DNA of 64,000 nt from Cellvibrio sp. 79 (GTDB taxonomy: Bacteria > Pseudomonadota > Gammaproteobacteria > Pseudomonadales > Cellvibrionaceae), in assembly GCA_003056245.1 (NCBI GenBank), contig MVDH01000003.1, positions 783,957-847,956 of the forward strand. The letters are read 5' to 3'. Positions within the stretch are counted from its first letter, which is position 1. Each line of letters begins with the position of its first letter. Shown here in pieces: positions 44,655-54,062 of the stretch. The notes beneath the pieces are model-generated. The model saw only the letters and a list, made by a program, of their open reading frames with translations, did no database searches and was not told where the DNA came from. A program made the translations under genes and the position numbers.

Positions 44655-47600
44655 ATGTCTGGAAATGCACTTCGGGTAATTTTCTGTGTGTTTTTGAGCG
44701 TTGTGCTCGTCGCTTGTGGTGGAGGCGGTGGTGGTGGTGGAGGGGGTGGTGGTTCCAATAATCAGCCCGATACCGATAAGGATGGTGTTGTGGATGCACA
44801 AGATGCGTTCCCCAATGATCCGAAGGAAACCAGGGACACCGACAAAGACGGTGTTGGCGATAATGCCGATGCTTTCCCTAACGATCCGAAAGAAACCAGG
44901 GACACCGACAAAGACGGCGTCGGCGATAATGCCGATGTTTTCCCCACCGATCCAAACGAAACCAAAGACACCGATAAGGATGGTGTTGGCGATAACGCTG
45001 ACGCCTTCCCCAATGATCCTGCAGAAACCGTTGATGCAGATAAAGATGGCGTAGGCGATAACGCCGACACCACGCCACTGGGGCAAGCTATCCCGGCGTG
45101 GCCAACATTCCAAGGCAATGCAAAGCATTCGGGTTGGGTGGACACCTCCCTGGTAACCACCCAGTTCAAGCAGCGTTGGAATAAACCGCTGGTAATGGCC
45201 AACTTGCAGCAGGGCGCCGCGGGTGATGGCTATATTTTCTTCAATAATGGCGCAGTGCTTTATGCGTTGGACGCGCGCACGGGTGAAACCCTGTGGACGC
45301 GCAGCCTGATGAAGAATAGCGAATCATTCAATTCGTACAATCCACCAGCCTACAGTGACGGTCTTGTCTACGTCCAAACCGGTTTTTACAACTCCGTGTT
45401 ACAGGCTTTCAGTGCAGTAGATGGGTCGCTGGTATTTGAAACAGCGATATCGGAATCATCCGGAACGCTACTCGCGCCTTTGGTGGTCGATGGCACTGTT
45501 TATGTGATGAGCAATTATTACGGCTATGTCTATGCCCTGAATGCGAAAACCGGTGTTCGTAAATGGTCAAACACGCCGTCCATCTATGATTACACAAGCC
45601 TCGCCATTTCCGACAATTACGTTATTGCCTATACCGCCAGTTCACCGAGGTTAATCGGTTTGAACCGTGTAGGTGGCGGTGTGGAGTTTGAAATCACAGA
45701 TCCGAGCTTCACCCATACAGGCTGGGGCGGCAATCTGGTATCAGTGGTGGCTGGCGATACCGTTTTGGGGAATTACCGCGGTCGCCTGGCTGCCTTTAAC
45801 CTGCTCACCAAGCAATTGGCATGGAGTGTGACAGCAAATTTTACCGGTCAACCGGCCGTTAAAGGGAATCGTTTTTACATCATCAATAATGGCGTTCTTG
45901 AAACACGCGATTTGGAAACCGGTGCCTTACTCAGCTCCATAACTGGTAGCCAGGCATTTTCGGGTAATCCGCTGGTCACCAATAATCTCATTTTTGTAGG
46001 TGATGGCCAGGATACCCACGCCTATTCACTGGAAACCGGTGCTTTAGCCTGGAGCCTTGCGAGTAATGCAGGCCATATGCTGCTTGCCGAGGGCGCATTG
46101 CTAGTGTTTGCAAGTGATGGGGTAATTGCCATTGATGTTGAAGGTGATATCGATACCGACGGTTTACCCGATTGGTGGGAGAAACGTTACCAGAAAAATA
46201 TTTACCCGACAGCTGATGCTGATAACGATGGCTTGACCGGGCTGGACGAGTTTCATCATTCCACCAATCCCCTGGTCGCCGACGCTGATGGCGACAAGCT
46301 TCTGGATGGTGAAGAAGTTGCCAACAAGACCTCGGCCTTCAAAGCAGATACCGATGGTGATGGCCTGGATGATTACCAGGAAGTAAAAACCCACCTTACT
46401 GATCCTGCCAACGTTGATAGTGACAATGACACCCTGCGCGATAACGAGGAAATTACAGCGGGTTTAAACCCACTTGATGCGAAAGATGCACTTGCCGATA
46501 TGGACAATGACGGCTTTTCAAACCTCTATGAATTGCGCGCTAACACAAATATCAATGATGCGGCGAGTAAACCGCAGTTAACAGAGTGGTCAACCCGCCA
46601 GGGTAATCAGAGTCGCAGTAGTTATGTGCCGCAATTGTTAAACCAAACTCAGTTTGGTGAGCGTTGGACAATTTCTTCGCCGGTGAATCTCAGCTATCCG
46701 ATTACTGCTGCGGGCAGGATTATTTTGCGCGCGGGTGCTACCCAGTTATTGGCGCTGGATAGCGGTACGGGCGAGGAATCCTGGCGCCAGGATGTGCCTT
46801 CTGATATGACGGCACCTACTAGCCATGATGGCAAATTATGGTATGTGGAGGGGTACAACGGAACTATTAGCCTTGGGTCATTGAATGCTGCGGATGGCAG
46901 CAAGCTATCAAGCAAACTTTTGGGTTCCGGGAGTTATAGTAATTCCACTGCGCCATTACTCCAGGACGGAAAAGTTTACAAGCCTGATGGTGGCTCCAGT
47001 TTCAAAGCCTATGCCCAGGGCAACGGCAATCTTCTCTGGACTTCTGTAGGTGGTGATCAGTACCTCTCCCAGGACAGGCTGCACTTGTTATCTGCGGATA
47101 AGTTGGTTGGGGTCAGCGGTTCAGGTCTCTCGCTCTTCTCACCGACGACCGGGGCATTGGTAAATACCGTTTCATTGAATAATGTGTATATCAACAATGC
47201 GATCTTGGGCAACAAGGGTAATGTCGTTGTAGATACTGGCCAGTCAGTGATAAACGTCACTGTGGCAGATGGTGTTATCCAATGGATAAACAATGATTGC
47301 CCGCCCATCAGGGTTGCAGCGGGAAATGGCAATATTTATGCATTAGCGCCGAACAAGCTGTGTGTGATTGACCAGCAGAGCGGCAAACTCGCGTGGGCAC
47401 TGGATCTGCAAGCTGGCTCCTGGAATGTCTCCAACATGGTGCTCACGGCCAGTCATCTTTTTTATTCAAATGGCGAAAACACTTATGCCATCGACCTGGC
47501 CCAGCGATCCATTGGCTGGACCTTGAAAAAAAGTGCCAATGAATTGTTGATGGGCGCTGACGGTACTTTATATCTGGTCACCAACTACCGCGTTATTGCT

Positions 47601-50600
47601 GTGGATACCGAAGGCGATACCGATGTAGATGGTCTGCCGCAGTGGTGGGAACGTCGTTACGGCGGGGATCTTGCGGCCAACGCGGATTTGGATGGTGATG
47701 GTTTAACCAATCTGGAAGAGTATTCCTGGAAAACCAATCCATTGATTGCGGATACTGATGGTGACACCCTGAGTGACAGCGTTGAAATAAACACAACCAA
47801 AACCAATCCTTTGATTGCTGATACCGATCACGATGGTTTGAGCGACGCTGCTGAAGTTAACACCTATCACTCCGATCCATTGGAAGAGGATTCGGATGCG
47901 GACGGTATTGATGATGGCAGGGAAGTCGCTGGCGGACTGGATCCGGATGATAGCGATGATGCAGACGCCGATAACGATAGTGATGGTTTTAGCAATCGCG
48001 ATGAAATATTGAATGGTAGTGATTTGGCAAATGCTGCCGACCGACCAGTGGTAACGGATTGGGCAATGACGCAGGCCAACGCGGCGCACAGTGGCTTCCA
48101 ACCCTACCGGTTAAAGAGCACTAACTTTACCTTGCGCTGGAGTAAAACCTTTCCCCAGCAAGTCAACCCGCTCGCTACCGGTGACAAGCAAGTATTTGTT
48201 ATTCCAACGGTCAGTTATTCCGATCAGTCTTCCTTGACTGCCCTGAATGTGGTCGATGGTAAAGAGCGTTGGAAAACGTTATTGGGACAAACCTACCCCT
48301 ACATTAGCTTTCCGGCGTATGGCGAAGGGAAAGTATTGGTGAATCAATATTATCCCGGGACTGCGAGCGCTTTTGACTCCCGCACGGGCGCCAAGCTATT
48401 CCAGAGTGAATTCACTGCGGGAGCTACTGAACAATTACCGGTTATCGTTGGCAATACGGCTTATTACAATTTGGGCGGCTATGGCATCCAGGCGAAAGAT
48501 CTGGTGAGTGGTACAACGCTCTGGACCAAAGGCTCAACCTCAAACAGCAATGTGGCGGCCAATAGCCAGTATGTTTTTTATGCATATGACAGCAACATCT
48601 TCGCCATGGAGCGTACCAGCGGAGCGCCTGCATTTACGATCCGCACCCAATCCTCACAAATATTAAATCTGGTTTTGGGGTCACGTGACAATATCCTTAC
48701 CCAATCCTCCCAAGGGTTGGCGAGCATTGATATCGCAACTGGCCAAACACGTTGGAGCCTGGCTTCTCATTATGGCTATTCAAATAGATTTGTTGCGGTA
48801 GGTAATGGGCAGGTGTACTACCCGAATGGCAACGGCCTTCACAGTGTGGATGAAATAAGTGGTGCGCAACGTTGGTCCTGGAACGCCACTGATGTTCTCA
48901 ACAGTAATATTATCGTTACGCTCAGCCATATATTTGTAGCCAGTAACAGCAAAACCTATGCACTTTCCGCAAAAACCGGCGAATTGGAATGGACTTATGA
49001 CGTGGGGGGTAACCTTGCCCTGGGTACTGATGGTGCGCTTTATATTCAGTCAGGTCGGCAGTTGGTTGCAATCAGCCTGGAAGGTGATAGCGATGGTGAC
49101 GGTATAGCGGATTGGTGGGAGCGCCATTACGGTCTTGATCCAAAAGATGCCAGTGATGCAGCGCTCGACCTGGACGCCGATGGCCTGACCAATCTGGAAG
49201 AATTCACCCTGGGTTCTTATGCAGATACAGTGGATTCCGATGCGGATGGCGTAAGTGACCTTGAGGAGGTAGACACCCACGATACCGACCCCACAAGTCA
49301 GGACACGGATAATGATGGTATGGGTGACGGCTGGGAAATTGGACAAAATCTGGACCCGCTGGATCCGCTTGACCGGGATCTGGACAGCGATAGTGACCAG
49401 GTACCCAACTTCTTTGAGTTCTTGTCCGGGACTGATCCCCACGATGCGTTGTCAGCACCGGCATTTTTTGCTGCAGGCACCTACTCGTTTGAGGACGCAC
49501 AATTGCCTGCAGGCTGGGCGTTGTCGGCCGAAACGACAGACGTTAGTGTCAGCTTCAATAATGCCAGCCATGGTTCCAAATCATTACAAGCGCGCCATCA
49601 GGCAGACATCAACTTCTCTGGTTTCTTTGCGGCCAGCGATTTATCCCTGGACATTAAATCCGAATGTAATGGCTACGCGGTATCTATATACGTAGATGAT
49701 CGATTGATGGCTAGCAGTTCCACAAAAACCAATTGGTCGACACTTAAAACCGTCATTCCATTGGGTAACCACAAAGTTAGCATCCGCACTGATAGCTATT
49801 CCTGCGCAATATTCATCGACAACGTCGTGATTACTGCTGCGGCATCCAATGCCAGTATGGGGGTGCAATTTGTTGGCCTTCACAACAGCGCCCTGCATTT
49901 CGTTAATGCGAAGGGTGAATTGGTTAGGAGTATGTCCGCCAACGCACCGACGAAGGATGCTACACCGAATAACCTGGCGACCCTGGGTGGTGAAAAAGTA
50001 GTAGTGACCTTCGTTGGTAATAATCGTTACCTGGGTTTACTGGACTTGCAAACCCTGAATTGGCGGTACTTCGATATACCCGATCAAATAGGTACTTACT
50101 ATTATGGTGCAGTCGGGATAGGGGCCAAGGATAACTATGCCTATCTTACAACTTACAATCCGGGCACCGGTGGTGGCCTCATCCTGCGTATCAACCTGAG
50201 CACTGGCGCCATCACCCGTTTTGGCAGCCATCCTTACAACACGGTTGCAGTAGGCAGCGATGGTTCAATTTATGCCCATTCCAATGGTGTAGTGTACAAA
50301 TATGATCCCGCTAGCCTGGCATTGGTAGCGCAAATCAATGTGATTGGTGCACGCCAGATTCTGCTGGATAGTAAGGACCGGCTGATAGTGGCGAACCATA
50401 GCGAAATCGTTCGCTACAATGCCCAGCGGTTAGTAGATGCGCGAGTACAGCAGGGGGCGGAGGGAATCTCCGTCAATGAGCGCAACGAACTCATCGTTAG
50501 CAGTGGCGGTGTTATCAATTGGTATTCAGATGATTGGCAGCGCAATCGCAAATTGGAAGTATCGGCCAGTTTTATTTCCAGCTTCCCGCAGCCTGATACG

Positions 50601-51371
50601 GATACCGATGGTGTACCGGATTGGTGGGAGCTTGCTCATGGTTTGGATCCGGCAGATGCTACAGATGCCGCGTCTGATGACGACGCTGATGGCCTTAATG
50701 CCGCTCAGGAATTCGCCGCTGATACCGATCCAATGGTTGACGATACGGATGGAGACCTGTTGATTGATGGCGATGAAGTAAATGATTTCAACACCAATCC
50801 GAATTTAGTGGATACAGATGGCGATACCCTCACTGATGCGGATGAAGTTATTAACCACCAAACTAATCCACTGCTGAAGGACACTGACGGCGATTCAGTA
50901 CCTGACGCTCTTGAGCTTAACCAGTTTGGCACTGACCCTAAAGACGCTACAAAAAAACCGGCAGCCTATGCGAATTTTCTGGAGTCTTTTGAAAACCCGG
51001 TGTTGGGTTGGTTAAGGCCTGTTGCAGGTTCGGATGCAGGCTGGAGTGTAGCGAGTGATATGGCTTCCCAGGGCAGTAAAAGTTTACGTTCCGAAAATCT
51101 TGGCAGTTACGACCAAACCGCGCAAGTTGAATGGTCTGGTCTTTACAACCAGTCGACACTTAGCGTCGATATAAAAAGCAGCTCATCATACTGCTGCCTC
51201 ATCAGTATTTTTGTCGACAACCAGTTTCAAGCCAACTCTTATGTGAACGAACAATGGCAAACCTTTAACATAACCATGAATCCCGGCTTTCATACCGTGC
51301 GTTTTGTTTATCGCAAAATAACGAGCGCGCCCAACATGCATGTGTGGTTGGATAACGTGAGGGTTCAATAA
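44655..51371 (+). CDS. Giant outer-membrane lipoprotein of PQQ-like propellers and thrombospondin-3 repeats, 2238 aa
   Basis: The lipobox is VLVAC with Cys21, followed by 12 glycines; Gly at +2 favours outer-membrane sorting. Five 22-residue calcium repeats (DTDKDGVGDNADAFPNDPKE) occupy about 39-139. Three PQQ-like beta-propellers (about 146-495, 643-985, 1134-1477; LYALDARTGETLW-type blades) are each followed by DxDxDG repeats with a GLPDWWEKRY-type lead. A jelly-roll (about 1605-1735), a fourth propeller-like region, more calcium repeats and a second jelly-roll (about 2105-2238; SFENPVLGW, WLDNVRV) end the protein. The ATG at 44655 has GGAAGGGG upstream. No PQQ cofactor or heme site is evident; a structural or polymer-binding role is likely. 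Confidence 0.85.
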   Translation: MSGNALRVIFCVFLSVVLVACGGGGGGGGGGGGSNNQPDTDKDGVVDAQDAFPNDPKETRDTDKDGVGDNADAFPNDPKETRDTDKDGVGDNADVFPTDPNETKDTDKDGVGDNADAFPNDPAETVDADKDGVGDNADTTPLGQAIPAWPTFQGNAKHSGWVDTSLVTTQFKQRWNKPLVMANLQQGAAGDGYIFFNNGAVLYALDARTGETLWTRSLMKNSESFNSYNPPAYSDGLVYVQTGFYNSVLQAFSAVDGSLVFETAISESSGTLLAPLVVDGTVYVMSNYYGYVYALNAKTGVRKWSNTPSIYDYTSLAISDNYVIAYTASSPRLIGLNRVGGGVEFEITDPSFTHTGWGGNLVSVVAGDTVLGNYRGRLAAFNLLTKQLAWSVTANFTGQPAVKGNRFYIINNGVLETRDLETGALLSSITGSQAFSGNPLVTNNLIFVGDGQDTHAYSLETGALAWSLASNAGHMLLAEGALLVFASDGVIAIDVEGDIDTDGLPDWWEKRYQKNIYPTADADNDGLTGLDEFHHSTNPLVADADGDKLLDGEEVANKTSAFKADTDGDGLDDYQEVKTHLTDPANVDSDNDTLRDNEEITAGLNPLDAKDALADMDNDGFSNLYELRANTNINDAASKPQLTEWSTRQGNQSRSSYVPQLLNQTQFGERWTISSPVNLSYPITAAGRIILRAGATQLLALDSGTGEESWRQDVPSDMTAPTSHDGKLWYVEGYNGTISLGSLNAADGSKLSSKLLGSGSYSNSTAPLLQDGKVYKPDGGSSFKAYAQGNGNLLWTSVGGDQYLSQDRLHLLSADKLVGVSGSGLSLFSPTTGALVNTVSLNNVYINNAILGNKGNVVVDTGQSVINVTVADGVIQWINNDCPPIRVAAGNGNIYALAPNKLCVIDQQSGKLAWALDLQAGSWNVSNMVLTASHLFYSNGENTYAIDLAQRSIGWTLKKSANELLMGADGTLYLVTNYRVIAVDTEGDTDVDGLPQWWERRYGGDLAANADLDGDGLTNLEEYSWKTNPLIADTDGDTLSDSVEINTTKTNPLIADTDHDGLSDAAEVNTYHSDPLEEDSDADGIDDGREVAGGLDPDDSDDADADNDSDGFSNRDEILNGSDLANAADRPVVTDWAMTQANAAHSGFQPYRLKSTNFTLRWSKTFPQQVNPLATGDKQVFVIPTVSYSDQSSLTALNVVDGKERWKTLLGQTYPYISFPAYGEGKVLVNQYYPGTASAFDSRTGAKLFQSEFTAGATEQLPVIVGNTAYYNLGGYGIQAKDLVSGTTLWTKGSTSNSNVAANSQYVFYAYDSNIFAMERTSGAPAFTIRTQSSQILNLVLGSRDNILTQSSQGLASIDIATGQTRWSLASHYGYSNRFVAVGNGQVYYPNGNGLHSVDEISGAQRWSWNATDVLNSNIIVTLSHIFVASNSKTYALSAKTGELEWTYDVGGNLALGTDGALYIQSGRQLVAISLEGDSDGDGIADWWERHYGLDPKDASDAALDLDADGLTNLEEFTLGSYADTVDSDADGVSDLEEVDTHDTDPTSQDTDNDGMGDGWEIGQNLDPLDPLDRDLDSDSDQVPNFFEFLSGTDPHDALSAPAFFAAGTYSFEDAQLPAGWALSAETTDVSVSFNNASHGSKSLQARHQADINFSGFFAASDLSLDIKSECNGYAVSIYVDDRLMASSSTKTNWSTLKTVIPLGNHKVSIRTDSYSCAIFIDNVVITAAASNASMGVQFVGLHNSALHFVNAKGELVRSMSANAPTKDATPNNLATLGGEKVVVTFVGNNRYLGLLDLQTLNWRYFDIPDQIGTYYYGAVGIGAKDNYAYLTTYNPGTGGGLILRINLSTGAITRFGSHPYNTVAVGSDGSIYAHSNGVVYKYDPASLALVAQINVIGARQILLDSKDRLIVANHSEIVRYNAQRLVDARVQQGAEGISVNERNELIVSSGGVINWYSDDWQRNRKLEVSASFISSFPQPDTDTDGVPDWWELAHGLDPADATDAASDDDADGLNAAQEFAADTDPMVDDTDGDLLIDGDEVNDFNTNPNLVDTDGDTLTDADEVINHQTNPLLKDTDGDSVPDALELNQFGTDPKDATKKPAAYANFLESFENPVLGWLRPVAGSDAGWSVASDMASQGSKSLRSENLGSYDQTAQVEWSGLYNQSTLSVDIKSSSSYCCLISIFVDNQFQANSYVNEQWQTFNITMNPGFHTVRFVYRKITSAPNMHVWLDNVRVQ
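44769..45070 (+). repeat. 66-bp in-frame tandem repeat encoding thrombospondin-3-like calcium repeats
   Basis: About four and a half copies of a 66-bp unit (22 residues; GACACCGACAAAGACGG followed by GATAATGCCGATGC). Neighbouring copies differ mainly by synonymous changes, so the array has expanded recently or undergoes conversion. Confidence 0.9.
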
Positions 51372-51379
51372 TGCTACAG

Positions 51380-51408
51380 AAAAGCCGGCCTCACCCGCCG
51401 GCTTTTTT
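51380..51408 (+). terminator. Intrinsic terminator after the giant lipoprotein gene
   Basis: AAAAGCCGGC and GCCGGCTTTTTT flank a 7-nt loop: a strong GC stem with a T tract. Confidence 0.9.
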
Positions 51409-51507
51409 GTCTCTGGGGAACTACAACAGTATTACCATTTAATCTGTGAGATTATTAGCTTCGATGAATTGAAAATGTTAGGTAAATAATTTTCCAGGAT
51501 ACCGCTT

Positions 51508-52458
51508 ATGGCTTCCCCTTCCCTCACCTGCCTCCATCCCATCCGTACCCAAACCAATCCGCTCGCCGAAAAAAATACGCTTCGCGCCGTCATCCTTACC
51601 GCAGTGATGATGGTGCTGGAGATTGCGGGCGGCTGGTATTACAACTCCATGGCGCTGCTCGCCGACGGCTGGCATATGAGTTCCCACGTAGTCGCATTAG
51701 GGTTGGCATTGGGTGCTTATATTCTTGCGCGGCGTTATGCACAGGATGGGCGCTTCAGTTTTGGCACCTGGAAAATGGAAGTACTGGGCGGTTACACCAG
51801 TGCGATTTTACTGGTGCTGGTTGCAGTGACCATGTTGTATCACTCAATTGAACGCTTGATCGACCCAAGGGAAATTATTTACAACCAGGCAATTACATTG
51901 GCCACCGTTGGGCTGATGGTGAACCTGATCTGCGCCTGGTGGTTGAAAGACGGACACCACCACAGCCATGACCATCATCATTCCCATGGTCATAATCACG
52001 GCCACGACCATCATCACGATGAACATCACCTCCACGACGATTTAAATTTGCGTGCGGCTTACATCCACGTACTTGCCGATGCGTTGACATCGGTGCTCGC
52101 CATTTTTGCATTGCTGGGCGGAAAATTTTTTGGTGCGAATTGGCTGGACCCGTTAATGGGCATTGCAGGTTCCATTCTGGTGGCAATATGGGCAGCAGGT
52201 TTATTGCGCGATACCGGGCGCGCTTTACTGGATGCAGAAATGGACGCGCCGGTAGTGGATGAAATTCGCGAAGTGATTGCGCATTTACCGGTAGCGGCCG
52301 AATTAAAAGATTTGCATGTATGGCGGGTTGGTGCTGGCCACTATGCCTGTGCGTTATCGGTGTATACACGCGCTGATGTCGATGCAGAATTTTTGAAAAA
52401 GCAATTGGCAATCCATGAAGAGCTGGTTCATATCACGGTCGAAATTATCAAAGACTAA
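51508..52458 (+). CDS. dmeF: CDF-family divalent metal exporter, DmeF-like, 316 aa
   Basis: Cation diffusion facilitator that would export Co/Ni/Zn-type ions in exchange for protons. Six membrane segments are visible. The DmeF-type site reads LLADGWHMSSHVVALGLALG in helix 2, and HVLADALTSVLA supplies the helix 5 ligands. A long His-rich loop with repeated HHHSH/HGHNHGH stretches (about residues 150-175) lies between helices 4 and 5. The soluble C-terminal domain has LKDLHVWRVGAGHYACALSV. The start at 51508 follows GGATACC weakly. No RcnR/FrmR-type repressor gene is adjacent. It ends five bases from the convergent YkgJ-type gene. Confidence 0.85.
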   Translation: MASPSLTCLHPIRTQTNPLAEKNTLRAVILTAVMMVLEIAGGWYYNSMALLADGWHMSSHVVALGLALGAYILARRYAQDGRFSFGTWKMEVLGGYTSAILLVLVAVTMLYHSIERLIDPREIIYNQAITLATVGLMVNLICAWWLKDGHHHSHDHHHSHGHNHGHDHHHDEHHLHDDLNLRAAYIHVLADALTSVLAIFALLGGKFFGANWLDPLMGIAGSILVAIWAAGLLRDTGRALLDAEMDAPVVDEIREVIAHLPVAAELKDLHVWRVGAGHYACALSVYTRADVDAEFLKKQLAIHEELVHITVEIIKD

Positions 52459-52463
52459 TGTCA

Positions 52464-53141
52464 TTAAATAATTTCCAGTGCTTGCTGGAATGTTTTCTTC
52501 CCGCGTTGATAGCGCTTGAGCGTTTGCTCATCGGCAAACGCTTCCAGCAATGCGGTATTAAAATCGTAAATACGATTATCACGCCCGGTCTGTTCGGTTG
52601 CTGCCTCAAAACCCTGTGTGTGCGCATCGGCAAGAATGGCAACCTCTTCAATCATGCCGGTGGCAATTTCCATATTGGCCGGATCATGAAAAGAATTCTC
52701 ACAGGCTTGCGCATCCGTTGAATGGAAATTGCGACAACGAAAGGGACGCACCGGATAAATAGTGCATTGATTATTTTCCAATAACGCACATTTCACGTTA
52801 GTGGTGAGGTGCTGTTCCGGTGTGAGTGCGCGAATAAGGGTTGCATTTGCCGTGACAGTATTCAAAACCGACGCCATTTTTTCTGCACTGAAATGTTTAC
52901 TCATGTAATCCTTGATCAACAGGATTTCATGCGCGCGCGCTTCCACTTTGTAGTAACAACAAAACGCACAACCCGCTTTGCAAGCGGGTTTGGTAGAGGA
53001 TTCATCAAAGGAATGTGCGATCAGATTGTCGTAACGTTCGTAGGATTTTTTCAGCGCGGCATTTGCATCTTTGCCGCTCTTTAATTGCGTCGCTGCGCGT
53101 TGGTATTCTTGCCGGGCGGCGGCCTGGAAAATATCGGACAT
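52464..53141 (-). CDS. YkgJ-family cysteine-cluster protein, 225 aa
   Basis: A small protein with a conserved metal-binding Cys set: CKAGCAFCCYYKVEARAHEI near residue 58 and NNQCTIYPVRPFRCRNFHST with a further Cys in AQACE. This CxxxCxxCC ... CxIYxxRPxxCR pattern defines the YkgJ/CxxCxxCC family, thought to bind zinc or an Fe-S cluster. The exact role is unknown. A C-terminal low-complexity helix (RYQRGKKTFQQALEII) ends the protein. Convergent with dmeF; the upstream neighbour on the same strand is more than 60 bp away, beyond a hairpin. Confidence 0.85.
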   Translation of the reverse strand: MSDIFQAAARQEYQRAATQLKSGKDANAALKKSYERYDNLIAHSFDESSTKPACKAGCAFCCYYKVEARAHEILLIKDYMSKHFSAEKMASVLNTVTANATLIRALTPEQHLTTNVKCALLENNQCTIYPVRPFRCRNFHSTDAQACENSFHDPANMEIATGMIEEVAILADAHTQGFEAATEQTGRDNRIYDFNTALLEAFADEQTLKRYQRGKKTFQQALEII

Positions 53142-53185
53142 AGTGTTCTTATTCGGCTAACAGTTGCGTGGTTGGACCCAATTAT

Positions 53186-53203
53186 AACCGGACTAATCCG
53201 GTT
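53186..53203 (-). terminator. Weak terminator-like hairpin after the exported partner gene
   Basis: AACCGGA-CTAA-TCCGGTT, a perfect 7-bp stem just past the stop of the gene at 53204. The tract after it on the minus strand is only ATAATT, so termination would be weak. Confidence 0.4.
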
Positions 53204-54061
53204 TTAACGAATCTCCACCGCCACTGATTGTTTTTCTACATATAACGTCCGGGTATTCAGCGCAGCAAAGGTTACTTCGATTTTTCCTGCTTTTACCGCT
53301 TTGAAGAAAAATGTATCGCCATCTTGCTCAAGGTATTCCAGCTCATTGCCAAGCAGCAGTTGGGGTTGGTTATAAATCCATTCGGAAGTCCAGTCTTTTA
53401 CCAGACCTTCCACGTTAATTTTTACGGTGTCGCCAATATTGAGCTGACACTTATCGACGTTAATTTTAAACGCCGGTTTGGCTTCAACCGCGGGCTGACT
53501 ATTATTTTTTACCAGTTGGTAGATTGCTTTTGCCAGCGCATCGATATCGTTTGCATCCCATTGGCTGATGTCAATAAAAAGATTGCCGTAAAGGAATGAC
53601 GTGAAAGGAACTTCGGTTCCTGTTTTGGGAATGAAATAAATATCCTCAATACCGGGAACCAGTTTTGAATTGACATCAATGCGGTCTGTTAAGGATTTTT
53701 TGGCGATCACGTAATCAAGGCGCTCTTGCCAATCGCCGTCCAGTGAAATGATCTCAACAATTGCCTCGCCTTTGGATGATTGTAAATTTAACCGCAATTG
53801 GCCTTCACCGGTGCCGCCTAATCCTGGTTCAGCGGGTGTGCTGGTCCACACAGTGCCTTGCGCATCTTTTAAATTTTGCAAGGCTTTGTGCCAATCCAGG
53901 GTGACTGTTTTTTCCTGCGGATGAGCGGCAACCAGAGCAGGATAATTGATCGATTTTTTAAACGCTTCACGCGTATCCTGATTAAAATCAGTTCCAAGAG
54001 CCATGGCTATTGTTCCCCATAAAATGCCAAACAAAAAAATTGCTGCTTGCATATGATACAT
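53204..54061 (-). CDS. Exported protein, possible periplasmic immunity/partner of the transglutaminase-like protein, 285 aa
   Basis: Not recognised. An N-terminal signal-like helix (MQAAIFLFGILWGTIAMALG) suggests export. The C-terminal 80 residues (FKINVDKCQLNIGDTVKINV, ending TRTLYVEKQSVAVEIR) look like a small Ig-like fold. It begins one base after the stop of the transglutaminase-like gene; the start may be 54061 or the second ATG at 54052. If the upstream gene is an antibacterial effector acting in the periplasm, this would be its immunity protein. That reading depends wholly on gene order. Confidence 0.55.
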   Translation of the reverse strand: MYHMQAAIFLFGILWGTIAMALGTDFNQDTREAFKKSINYPALVAAHPQEKTVTLDWHKALQNLKDAQGTVWTSTPAEPGLGGTGEGQLRLNLQSSKGEAIVEIISLDGDWQERLDYVIAKKSLTDRIDVNSKLVPGIEDIYFIPKTGTEVPFTSFLYGNLFIDISQWDANDIDALAKAIYQLVKNNSQPAVEAKPAFKINVDKCQLNIGDTVKINVEGLVKDWTSEWIYNQPQLLLGNELEYLEQDGDTFFFKAVKAGKIEVTFAALNTRTLYVEKQSVAVEIR

Positions 54062-54062
54062 A

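Noticed and set aside
44571-45202. Minus-strand open frames over the start of the giant lipoprotein
   Set aside because: They are antisense to the 66-bp calcium-repeat array, and the repeat periodicity keeps several frames open; no ribosome site or domain.
45090-49085. PQQ-dependent dehydrogenase
   Set aside because: Only the propeller-blade repeats are present; the cofactor-binding residues and calcium/aspartate active site of the alcohol dehydrogenases were not seen.
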